This document shows, piece by piece, positions 1 through 7,800 of a stretch of 13,947 nucleotides of DNA. Origin of the DNA: Chloroflexota bacterium (GTDB taxonomy: Bacteria > Chloroflexota > Dehalococcoidia > Lucifugimonadales > JADFKI01). The notes under the pieces are model-generated. The model did not search any database, was not told the origin of the DNA, and worked only from the letters and a program-made list of their open reading frames with translations. Position numbers and translations under genes: made by a program. The number at the start of each line of letters is the position of its first letter. Position 1 is the stretch's first letter. The DNA is taken from contig VXRI01000163.1 in NCBI GenBank assembly GCA_009838595.1, positions 1-13,947 on the forward strand, given 5' to 3'.

Positions 1-2
1 AT

Positions 3-200
3 ATACGCCCGCGTGAAGTGGCGGCAGTGAGCGCGCTCGTGGCGATGTTCGCGGGATTGGGGTTTGCGGCGGGGCCGATGATTGTAGGGGTGGTTGCGGA
101 GGTGAGTGGATCGCTGCTGGCGGGTCTCGTGGTGATGGCGCTGACATCGGGAATTGGCGTAATCGCGGGATTGCTATATCCGGCATCGCGCAGGGGCTAG
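3..200 (+). CDS. MFS transporter, C-terminal end (partial)
   Basis: The open frame runs in from the window edge and ends at TAG 198-200, so only about the last 65 residues are seen. They form two glycine- and alanine-rich hydrophobic stretches separated by a short polar turn (VAEVSGS) and end in a basic tail (PASRRG). This matches the last two membrane helices of a 12-helix major facilitator superfamily carrier. An Arg-Pro-Arg-Glu sequence just before the first helix fits a cytoplasmic loop. The substrate cannot be told. A GTG at 18 is internal and not the start. The stop overlaps the stop of the convergent small gene on the other strand by two bases. Family assignment is by hydrophobic pattern only; another polytopic transporter is possible. 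Confidence 0.6.
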   Translation: MRPREVAAVSALVAMFAGLGFAAGPMIVGVVAEVSGSLLAGLVVMALTSGIGVIAGLLYPASRRG

Positions 201-384
201 TCTTCGCCCGTCTGCGTCATTGCGCCGTTGCCCACTTCAAGCCGCCCGATTAGGATGCCTTCAAGTCGGGCGACCCGTTCTTTCATTTCGCCAATATCCT
301 TTTGCATAACATCCATGCGGCGCAAGGTGTACAAGAAAGTCGCACCTGCACGCCCACGATTATGCCTACTCCTGCCCATTCCAT
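197..384 (-). pseudogene. Small membrane-anchored coiled-coil protein, apparent 1-base frameshift
   Basis: Two overlapping minus-strand frames join into one sensible small protein. From ATG at 384 the frame reads MEWAGVGIIVGVQV, a hydrophobic segment. It then goes out of frame near 343, while the next frame continues with ATFLYTLRRMDVMQKD and a charged heptad-like stretch (IGEMKERVARLEG) down to TAG at 197-199. Adding one G at about 343 gives a single protein of about 62 residues with an N-terminal membrane helix followed by a short coiled coil. I recall small uncharacterised proteins of this shape in related bacteria, but the function is unknown. The break is either a real disabling deletion or an assembly indel. 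The alternative start at 379 gives a basic N-terminus without the helix and is less convincing. Confidence 0.5.
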
Positions 385-472
385 AGAGATTATCCGTTCA
401 TTGGATTAATCTGCTTCCACTTCACCGGCGTCAATGTCTGGTACACTGACAGCCTGAAACGCCGACATACTC

Positions 473-477
473 AGGAG
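473..477 (+). promoter_or_regulatory. Shine-Dalgarno of the CoA-transferase gene
   Basis: AGGAG lies nine bases before ATG 487. It fixes the start of the CoA-transferase subunit, since no other in-frame start nearby has a comparable site. I saw no convincing promoter between 385 and 472. TTCACC (421-426) and TACACT (442-447) are present but only 15 bases apart. Confidence 0.6.
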
Positions 478-486
478 TTACGCACG

Positions 487-1164
487 ATGGCAGCAACGGA
501 AGAGAAGTACAGACTGGACAGGGAAATCATCGCTATGCGCGTGGCGAAGGAACTGCAAGACGGCGATGTGGTGAACCTCGGTATCGGCATACCTTCGCTG
601 TGCTCGCAGTTCGTGCCGGAAGGGCGCGATGTGCTGTATCACAGCGAGAGCGGCGTGATGAACTTCGGCCCAATGGCGGAGCCGGGCGATGAGGATGTCG
701 ATCTGACCAACGCGAGCGGGCATTTTCTGGCGTGGCATCCGGGAATGTCGTTCTTCCATTCGGCGGACGCGTTCGCAATGATTCGCGGCGGGCTCATTGA
801 TGTTACGGTGCTGGGGGCGTTGCAGGTGTCGGCGTCCGGCGACCTAGCGAACTGGATGCTGCCGGAGCGCGGCGTCGGCAATGTGGGCGGCGCTATGGAC
901 CTCGCCGTTGGCGCGCGGCGCGTCATCGTCGCGATGGAACACACCGACCGCAGCGGCGGATCGAAGGTCGTGCAAGAGTGCACCTACCCGCTCACCGGCA
1001 AAGGCTGCGTCGATCTGATAGTTACGGACATCGCCGTGATGGAGGTAACAGACGAAGGGTTGCTTTTGCGTGAGGTCGCGCCGGGCTGGACGGCTGAAGA
1101 GGTGCAGGCGGAGACAGACGCTGAACTGATAGTGTTTCCGGAACTGCGGGAAATAGAACTTTAG
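487..1164 (+). CDS. 3-oxoacid CoA-transferase, subunit B
   Basis: 225 residues, about the usual length for the beta subunit of family I CoA-transferases (AtoA/ScoB type). These are cytoplasmic enzymes that move CoA between a 3-oxoacid and succinate or acetate. Visible hallmarks are LGIGIPSL at residues 31-38, HSESGVMNFGP at 52-62 and the long MIRGG...LGALQVS...GVGNVGGAMDLAVGA block at about 98-142. Glu54 corresponds to the catalytic Glu that forms the glutamyl-CoA thioester in this family. The usual SENG motif here reads SESG. The C-terminus (LREVAPGW, then a short acidic tail) is typical. The enzyme normally needs an alpha subunit encoded just upstream. Here the upstream neighbour is an MFS transporter end and a small broken gene, so the partner is not in the window. 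The exact acyl substrate is unknown. Confidence 0.88.
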   Translation: MAATEEKYRLDREIIAMRVAKELQDGDVVNLGIGIPSLCSQFVPEGRDVLYHSESGVMNFGPMAEPGDEDVDLTNASGHFLAWHPGMSFFHSADAFAMIRGGLIDVTVLGALQVSASGDLANWMLPERGVGNVGGAMDLAVGARRVIVAMEHTDRSGGSKVVQECTYPLTGKGCVDLIVTDIAVMEVTDEGLLLREVAPGWTAEEVQAETDAELIVFPELREIEL

Positions 1165-1210
1165 AAGGCTGCTGTGGTTTTGGGAACTGCTCAAGGCAGG
1201 GGGTATCACA

Positions 1211-1459
1211 ATGAAGAGCGCATACATAGTAACCGGAACGCTGAAAGGCGACCGCACGCTCGTGCTTGACGAGCCGATTGGCTTGTATGACTACAAGGTG
1301 CGCGTAATAGTCGAGCCTGTGGAAGCATTGCCGCGCCGTCCGCTCAAAGAGGTTATGGAAGAAATCTGGCGGGAGCAGGACGAACGCGGGTATGTCCGCA
1401 TGACTAAGGAAGAGATAGACGAACATCTCCGTGATTTACGGGGTTGTGAGAGCGAATAG
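1211..1459 (+). CDS. Antitoxin of a PIN-type toxin-antitoxin pair (beta-strand N-terminal type)
   Basis: 82 residues. The N-terminal half (VTGTLKGDRTLVLDEPI then KVRVIVEP) has the alternating pattern and 'deplLpEG.kVrViie'-like ending of small antitoxins of the DUF104/DUF2281 kind, which pair with PIN toxins. The C-terminal half is highly charged and helical, with several Glu/Arg pairs, as expected for the toxin-binding tail. A G-rich Shine-Dalgarno (GGGGG, 1199-1203) lies seven bases before ATG 1211. The stop (1457-1459) overlaps the start region of the PIN toxin, the usual translational coupling. Assignment to an exact antitoxin family is an inference from pattern and position. Confidence 0.7.
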   Translation: MKSAYIVTGTLKGDRTLVLDEPIGLYDYKVRVIVEPVEALPRRPLKEVMEEIWREQDERGYVRMTKEEIDEHLRDLRGCESE

Positions 1460-1868
1460 GTTGCGAATTTACTTGGATGCGTCGCCTGTGATTTACGCGG
1501 TTGAACGCGTCGCGCCATATTTTGATTACTTGGAGACTCTTTTGTTTATTTCCGGTAACACACTGGTAGCAAGTGAATTAACCAGATTAGAGGCACGCGT
1601 CAAGCCCGTCAGGGAAGGCAATCGGTTGCTAATCAGCCAGTTCGACGCATTCTTCGGGCAAACGGTGGATGAGATAGCGCCGCTAACGCGCGAAGTGATG
1701 GACAAGGCGACTTTGATAAGGGCGCAGTACGGCTTTCGGACGCCCGACGCCATTCACCTCGGCGCGGCGATGACCTCACGCTGCGATGTCTTCCTGACGA
1801 ACGATGACCGTATTTCGCGATTTGGAGGAATGAGCGTGGAGATGATTGGGGGTAATCTGCAAGGGTAG
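1431..1868 (+). CDS. PIN-domain toxin (VapC-like ribonuclease)
   Basis: Up to 145 residues. The PIN metal-binding acidic residues are visible: Asp16 in YLDASPVIYAVE, Glu49 in ASELTRLEAR, Asp106 in TPDAIHLGAA and Asp125/126 in FLTNDDRI. Such toxins are Mg-dependent RNases that block translation when not held by the antitoxin. All expected catalytic acids are present, so the enzyme looks intact. The start is uncertain: GTG 1431 gives the longest frame, but GTG 1446 and TTG 1461 (two bases after the antitoxin stop) leave the same PIN core, which begins at the RIYLDAS strand. It converges on the sbcC-like gene, whose stop is only 32 bases away. A near-identical 16-base repeat lies at 1431-1446 and 1488-1503. 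Confidence 0.85.
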   Translation: MIYGVVRANRLRIYLDASPVIYAVERVAPYFDYLETLLFISGNTLVASELTRLEARVKPVREGNRLLISQFDAFFGQTVDEIAPLTREVMDKATLIRAQYGFRTPDAIHLGAAMTSRCDVFLTNDDRISRFGGMSVEMIGGNLQG

Positions 1869-1900
1869 ATATTCGCACTCTTCGCACAAGGCGCAAAGCC

Positions 1901-4492
1901 TCACACAATCCTGAAGGTTGACCCACGCTCGCCCTTACTGACTTCGATGCGGACGGGGAAGGATTCTTTCATCTGCTCGATGTGCGTGATGACGATTATC
2001 TTCTCGAATTCGTCCTGGATCGATTGGATCGCCTCTGTCAAGCGCTCTTGGCCAGACTTGTCTTGCGAGCCGAAACCTTCGTCTATGAAGAGCACAGGCA
2101 GCGGCGCGCCGGACCGCCTCGCGAGTAGTCGAGACAGCGCAATGCGCAGTGCGAAGTTGATACGAAACGCCTCGCCGCCGCTGAATGTCAGGTAGTCGCG
2201 CGTGCCGAGTTCGTCTCCGATGCGAATCTCCAGCCGCTCTGATGTGCTCTCGTCCAACTCCAACTTCAAGCTCATGCGGTTGTCCGTAACGCGACCCAAA
2301 ATCGCGTTGGCGTCGTCCTGCAACTGCGGGATCGCGCTCTCAATGACTAGCGCCTGTATGCCGTTCTTGCCGAACGCCACGGTCAGCTCGTCGTAAATGC
2401 TTTTGTCACGCGCTAGGCGTTTGTGCCTTAGCTGCAATGCGCTTATCTGCTTTTCCAAATCCTCGCAGCGGCTGATGTTGCTTTCAAGCACGCCGCGGTC
2501 TATCTCGGCGCGCCGCAGTTCGTTCTCCAATCGTTCGCTCTGCAATACGGCGGCAGACAGTGTGGTCGTGAGCGAGGGCAGCGATTTCAAGTCTTGTGTC
2601 AAAGCGGACATTCGCTCGTTCGTGGATTCGATGTCGGATTGGCGCTCGGCGAGCATCTGCCGTGTGGTGCGCAGCGCCTCATCGACGACAGGAAGATTTG
2701 CCTGCGCTTCGTTGAGCGCGTGATGCGCCGCGTCAAACTGCCGCAGTTCGCCGACATGCTTGCGCGCTTGCTGGTGCGCCTCAGCGTCGTATTCTAGCGC
2801 GGCAATGGTCGTTTCCAATTCGGCGAGTTCGTAGCGTTCGTTCTTCGCAAACGATTTGTCTTGCAGCATGCGTTCCGTGTCTGCAAGTGCCACGCGCGCG
2901 GCAGCCAAGTCTTCCTGCGCTTGCAGCGAATCCTGTTCGTCGCGCTTCAAGTTCGCGTCTTCCGCTGTGAGCGCTCGGCTTGAGGAATTGTGCTTTGCTT
3001 CCAAAGCGGCGACTTCTGCGGCAGCCGTCTTGCGCTTGTTCTTGAGCGCGTCGATGCGTTTGACGTTCTCGCTGTATGCCGCCTTGCTTTCGACGCCCGT
3101 GCGTTGGTATTCGGCACGGAGATGCTGTTGCCCGTCCGCGCCGAGCGGCTGGTTGCACAGCGGACAAGTGGCATCGCCCTGTTCGAGCATATCGAACTTG
3201 CGGCGCGTGTCCTGCATCTGCGCCATCATTCGCTCGTTGTCCTGCGAGAGCGTCCGTATGCCGGCGTCGATGCCCGCCGCGTCATTGCGCTGCCGTTCGA
3301 CGGCTCCCAACTGTTTGGCGAGTGTGGCGTGTCGCTGCTGCAACGCTTCCTGCTGTTTCTTAATCTGCGGCAGGCGATTGGCGCGCGGTTCCAGCTCGGC
3401 AGAAATGCGCTGCCGCAATGTGCGCCGCGTGGCTGCGATGCGCTCTTCCTGCAAGGCAATCGCCTGCGCGAGCGCCGCCCGCTGCGAGTCTAGGCAGTTC
3501 TTCTGTGATAGCGCAGTATCAAGCCTTGCGATCTCAGTCTGCGCCGATTGCAGCGCGTCGTAGCCTTGCATAATCTGCGGCGCATTGGTGATGGTCTCGC
3601 GGTAATTGGCGGCTCGCCCTTCGTCCGCAACTGCCCGCTGCCGCAGCACGCGGGCGTCCGCTTGCGCCGATTTCACACGCTGCTCAAGGGCGGCAAACTC
3701 TGTTTGGAGCGATTGCAGTCTGTGTACTTCGGCGCGAAGGAACTCGACCTGCTCGCGCTGCGATTCCGCTTGTGGCGCGGTTTCCGCGATTGCGGCGTTC
3801 ACGGTGGCAAGGCGCTGTTTGTATTCGGGCTTGCGTGCGGTCTCTTCCGAGTGCAGGTTGATCGCGGTGAGTGCCTGCTGCATATCGTCCCGAAGGCTGC
3901 GACTGCGTGTGTTAGCGTCGTCGGACAGGCGTTGATAGTAGGACAAATCTAGCACTTCCGCGAGGCATTTTTTGCGCTCCGTGGGTGTGCTAGTGGTGAA
4001 CAAGTCCGCCTGACCCTGCGCGAGATACGCGGTGTTGACGAATGTCTTGAAATCCATATTCAGGATTTCGCTGATGCGGATGCCGGTCTCCCTGACAGTA
4101 TTGCGGCTGATGGAGCGAAAAGTCTCGCCGTCGTCGTCGGTCGCAATCTGTAATTCGAGAGTTGTGCGGCTGTTCCTACCACGCACGCCAACGGTGTGCC
4201 TGCGCACGACGCGGTAGAGTTGGTCGCTCGCCGTGAAGTCCATCTCCACGCTCATATCGGTCTGACCCATGTGCATCAGGTCTGCCATTCGGAGCGCATT
4301 AATGCTGCCCGTGCCGGTAGGAGTGGCGCGCGCAACGCCCCAGAGCGCCCAAGTTATGGCGTCGAGCAGCGCCGTCTTACCGTGCCCATTATCGCCGCAA
4401 AGACAGGCGACATGGATGCTATCAAAATGCAACGTCGGCACGTCGTCGCGGTAGCACATGAAGTTCTTGACAGTCAGCCTGAGGGGGATCAA
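1901..4492 (-). CDS. sbcC: SbcC/Rad50-type DNA repair ATPase
   Basis: 863 residues from TTG 4492 (numbering used here). It is the ATPase and DNA-tethering subunit of an SbcCD (Mre11-Rad50) nuclease, which opens hairpins and blocked DNA ends. In order: Walker A GDNGHGKT (33-40); Q-loop AYLAQGQADLF with Gln159/161; long coiled-coil arms (about 195-695) rich in Glu, Gln, Arg and Leu; a CPLC zinc hook (Cys443, Cys446) midway between the arms; the signature FSGGE (770-774); Walker B VLFIDEGF (Asp804/Glu805) with the D-loop SQD; and the switch His837 in VITHIEQ. Length is within the range of bacterial SbcC. I chose TTG 4492 because GAGGTGA (4507-4501) lies eight bases ahead and it gives the typical MIPLRLTVKNF N-terminus. 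GTG 4504 adds four residues and overlaps that site. No nuclease partner gene (sbcD) lies upstream, which is unusual. Confidence 0.93.
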   Translation of the reverse strand: MIPLRLTVKNFMCYRDDVPTLHFDSIHVACLCGDNGHGKTALLDAITWALWGVARATPTGTGSINALRMADLMHMGQTDMSVEMDFTASDQLYRVVRRHTVGVRGRNSRTTLELQIATDDDGETFRSISRNTVRETGIRISEILNMDFKTFVNTAYLAQGQADLFTTSTPTERKKCLAEVLDLSYYQRLSDDANTRSRSLRDDMQQALTAINLHSEETARKPEYKQRLATVNAAIAETAPQAESQREQVEFLRAEVHRLQSLQTEFAALEQRVKSAQADARVLRQRAVADEGRAANYRETITNAPQIMQGYDALQSAQTEIARLDTALSQKNCLDSQRAALAQAIALQEERIAATRRTLRQRISAELEPRANRLPQIKKQQEALQQRHATLAKQLGAVERQRNDAAGIDAGIRTLSQDNERMMAQMQDTRRKFDMLEQGDATCPLCNQPLGADGQQHLRAEYQRTGVESKAAYSENVKRIDALKNKRKTAAAEVAALEAKHNSSSRALTAEDANLKRDEQDSLQAQEDLAAARVALADTERMLQDKSFAKNERYELAELETTIAALEYDAEAHQQARKHVGELRQFDAAHHALNEAQANLPVVDEALRTTRQMLAERQSDIESTNERMSALTQDLKSLPSLTTTLSAAVLQSERLENELRRAEIDRGVLESNISRCEDLEKQISALQLRHKRLARDKSIYDELTVAFGKNGIQALVIESAIPQLQDDANAILGRVTDNRMSLKLELDESTSERLEIRIGDELGTRDYLTFSGGEAFRINFALRIALSRLLARRSGAPLPVLFIDEGFGSQDKSGQERLTEAIQSIQDEFEKIIVITHIEQMKESFPVRIEVSKGERGSTFRIV

Positions 4493-4500
4493 TTGTAAAT

Positions 4501-4507
4501 TCACCTC
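4501..4507 (-). promoter_or_regulatory. Shine-Dalgarno deciding the sbcC start
   Basis: The minus strand reads GAGGTGA here, eight bases before TTG 4492. The GTG inside this motif (4504) also opens the frame. A strong ribosome site that contains the GTG argues for the downstream TTG as the true start. Confidence 0.55.
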
Positions 4508-4627
4508 AATTGTTGCGATTACGACCTATGGCGCGACAGGTTGCATACGCTGTTATGCTGCGACAAATCAGGCAGTTACACCATATCACGGGAGCTTGAA
4601 TCTATCAGCTTGGACCTATGAATGAGG

Positions 4628-4758
4628 CAGGGTTTTTCGGTTATTCAGTCATTTCGAGCGGAGCGAGATAGCAGAATATTTGGGTTGCGGCAAATCTTGT
4701 TCCCGCACAGAAATTTTAGACCTTTTACTCCGTTCAAGACGCCAACCGAAATACCCTG
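4628..4758. mobile_element. MITE-like element with 15-bp terminal inverted repeats
   Basis: The 131-bp segment begins CAGGGTTTTTCGGTT (4628-4642) and ends AACCGAAATACCCTG (4744-4758). The reverse complement of the right end matches the left end at 14 of 15 bases. The flanks 4618-4627 (ATGAATGAGG) and 4759-4768 (ATAAACGAGG) match at 8 of 10, which could be an aged target-site duplication. Inside lies TCATTTCGAGCGGAGCGAGA (4650-4669), similar to a dispersed repeat I associate with several environmental bacterial genomes. There is no coding capacity, so it would need a transposase supplied elsewhere. It could also be a plain repeat whose ends pair by chance, but the length of the match makes that unlikely. 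Confidence 0.5.
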
Positions 4759-4773
4759 ATAAACGAGGTGAAA

Positions 4774-4881
4774 GTGAAAAGTGAGTGCATCCCTAACTTT
4801 GTTCCGCCGGTTCACCCGGACATTGAACTCGATTGCCGGCGGAATAGCCTTTTCGAGGAACAGACGGCGATCGTAAATTAG
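4774..4881 (+). CDS. Possible 35-residue mini-ORF
   Basis: GTG 4774 to TAG 4879-4881. A fair Shine-Dalgarno (GAGG, 4765-4768) stands five bases ahead. The predicted peptide is acidic, with two cysteines and a proline-rich start (IPNFVPPVHPDIELDC). About 60% of third positions are G or C, no lower than expected for coding DNA here. I do not recognise it. It converges on carB, ending seven bases before the carB stop, and contains the inverted repeat 4802-4844. It may be noncoding 3' sequence of carB, or a remnant of a larger gene cut by the neighbouring repeat element. Confidence 0.2.
   Translation: MKSECIPNFVPPVHPDIELDCRRNSLFEEQTAIVN
4802..4844. repeat. Inverted repeat downstream of carB, possible terminator stem
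   Basis: Perfect 9-base arms TTCCGCCGG (4802-4810) and CCGGCGGAA (4836-4844) enclose a 25-base loop. It lies 45-87 bases past the carB stop in the direction of carB transcription, where a terminator would be expected. The long loop and the lack of a T-run on the minus strand make it a poor intrinsic terminator. On the plus strand it is followed by CCTTTTC. Confidence 0.3.
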
Positions 4882-4888
4882 GCATCCG

Positions 4889-7800
4889 CTACCCCCGGTA
4901 TTCCGGCAGGGGCTTGATGTTGTAGTTGGCGGCGCCGCCGGTTAGGCTTTCTACGGCGGCGCGGGCGGTGTCTAGGGATGTGAAGCATGGGATGCGGCGG
5001 TCCACGCCGGCGCGGCGGATCTCGAAGCCGTCTTCCAGCGATTCGCGGTCGCCTTCGATTGTGTTTACCACCGCCGATACTGTGCCGTCCGCGATGATGT
5101 CCACCGTGTTGGGATGCTCGCCAGTGTGCGCCTTCGGTATGGCAAAGGCGTCTATGCCAAGCCCGTGAATCAGCCGTGCCGTGCCTTCCGTTGCGAACAG
5201 CGTGTAGCCCGCATCTGCGAGCTGGCGTATCATCGGCACGGCGTCCGCCTTGTCCCTGTCCGCTATTGTCAGCAGTATCGAGCCTTGTTCCGGCAGCATC
5301 ATGCCCGACGCCATCAGCGCCTTCGCGACCGCCGATGAGAAGTCCTCGTCTATGCCCATCACCTCGCCGGTCGATTTCATCTCCGGTCCAAGATATGTGT
5401 CCACTCCGGATAGCTTGGACATTGAGAATACCGGCGCCTTCACCGCGACTAGCTTCTGCCGCTTCCACAAGCCACCTTCGTAGCCCGCTTCGTTGATGCT
5501 TTTGCCCAGCATCGCCTTTATAGCGAGCTTAATCATCGGCACACCCGTTACCTTCGATATGAACGGTATCGTGCGGCTGGCGCGCGGGTTCACCTCTATG
5601 ACGAACACTTGCGTGTTCCGGTTGCCCTTCGCGCGGTTCGTCTCAGGGCTGCGGTACGCCTCGCCACCGACCACGACATACTGGATGTTCATCAGCCCCT
5701 TGACTTGCAGCGCGCGTCCGATTCGCGTGGTGTAATCGACTATGGTGTCAACCTCCGCCTCGGTCAGTGTCAGCCCCGGGTATATCGCCATGGAGTCGCC
5801 GCTATGCACACCGGCGCGTTCCACATGCTCCATAATGCCGGGGATGAGCACATTCTCGCCGTCGCACACAGCATCCACTTCTACTTCGCGTCCTTCGAAG
5901 TACTTGTCAATCAGCACGCGCCTGCCCATGCCCGCCTCGAATGCGTGCGTCATGTAGCGCACAAGCTCGGTGGCGTTCTGCACGATTTCCATCGCTCTGC
6001 CGCCCAGTACATAACTTGGGCGCACCAGCACGGGGTAGCCCACGCGCTGCGCGACATTCAGCGCTTGTTCCAGGTTGCTGACAGCGGCTCCCGGTGGGTT
6101 TGGTATGCCCGTGCGCGCCAAAAACTCCTCGAACAGGTGGCGGTCGGACGCTATGTCGATGGAACGCGCCGTAGATCCCAGTATCGGCATCTCCACGCTG
6201 TCGAGCGTCTGCGACAGGTTGATCGCCGTCTGCCCACCGAACTGCACGATGGAAGGCGGGAAGTCCAACTCGGCGCCGTCTTCGGTGAGCGCTTCGTTTT
6301 CCAGAATGTCCAGCACGCTTTCTTCGTCAAGCGGCTCGAAATACAGGCGGTCGCTGGTGTCGAAGTCGGTTGATACGGTCTCCGGGTTGGAGTTCGCCAT
6401 AATGCTGGAGACGCCCTCTTCGTCGAGTGCCCAAGCCGCGTGCACCGAGCAATAGTCGAACTCGATGCCCTGCCCGATGCGTATCGGCCCGCTGCCCACG
6501 ACTAGCGCCTTGCCCGTGTTCATCGGTATGGCTTCGTTCTCTTCTTCGTATGTGCTGTAGAAGTAGGGAGTGAGCGCTTCGAACTCGGCGGCGCAGGTGT
6601 CCACCATCTTGTACACGGGACGCAGGTTCCACTCGTGGCGCAGGTCTCGGATTTGCTGCGCGGTACGGTCGGTCATCTCGCCAATCTTCACATCCGAAAA
6701 GCCGAGTCGCTTCGCACGCCGGAGCCTGTCTGCGTCCAAGTGAGACGACAGCAGCTCTTCTTCCATCAGCGCGATGTTATGGAATGCGCGCGTGAACCAG
6801 GGGTCGATGCCGGTCGCGCGCGAGAGCGCTTCCGGGCTTACGCCGCGCCGCAGTGTGTACAGCAGCGCCCACAAGCGTTCGTCGTTGGGATGCAGGGGGA
6901 GCTGCGCCCTGTCCAGACCCTCCAACCCTAAATCCGCTTCTCTCTTTTCTAGGGCATGTTCGTGGTCTTGCCCCCTTCCTAGCCTTTCCACGGAGGGGGA
7001 AGGGACATCTGTGCCGTTCAGTTGCCAGCCATCACCTTCCCAGAGGATGTCGCGGTTGGTGATTTCCAGCGAGCGCACAGCCTTTTGGAACGCCGCCTCA
7101 AACGATCGGTCAATAGCCATCACCTCACCGGTCGCCTTCATCTGCGTGGTGATGGAACGGTCGCCCGCCGGGAACTTGTCGAATGGCCAGCGCGGAATCT
7201 TCACCACGCAGTAGTCGAGCGCAGGCTCGAACGCGGCGACAGTCTGCTGCGTTACGGCGTTGGGTATTTCGTCGAGGCGCTTGCCCACTGCAATTTTGGC
7301 TGCCACGCGCGCGATGGGGTATCCGGTCGCCTTGCTTGCGAGAGCAGAGCTACGGCTGACACGCGGGTTGACCTCGATGATGTAGTATTCGTTGTCCCTG
7401 CCGCCGCCGTCGGGCAACGTTTCGCTGACGACATCGCCCGGCGCGAGCGCCATCTGTATGTTACAGCCGCCCTCGATGCCAAGCGCACGGATGATTTTCA
7501 GGCTGACAGAGCGTAGCAGCTGGTATTCTTTGTCGGAGAGCGTCTGGCTGGGCGCGACCACGATGCTGTCGCCGGTGTGCACGCCCATCGGGTCTATGTT
7601 CTCCATATTGCAAATGGTGATGCAGTTGTCGGCGGCGTCGCGCATCACCTCGTACTCGATTTCCTTCCAGCCGATGAGCGAACGTTCCAGCAGAACCTGA
7701 CTGATGGGACTTGCGGCTAGACCGCTTGCCACGATTGTATTGAACTCGTCCATAGTGTTACATATACCGCCGCCCGTGCCGCCGAGCGTATATGCGGGGC

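Noticed and set aside
2856..3563. Long plus-strand open frame (235 codons) opposite sbcC
   Set aside because: Low-complexity Ser/Arg/Ala/Cys product. It is a shadow of the coiled-coil coding strand, which has full Rad50 motifs.
5609..6373. 254-codon plus-strand frame opposite carB
   Set aside because: Rich in His, Arg and Val with no domain pattern. It mirrors the strongly conserved CarB frame.
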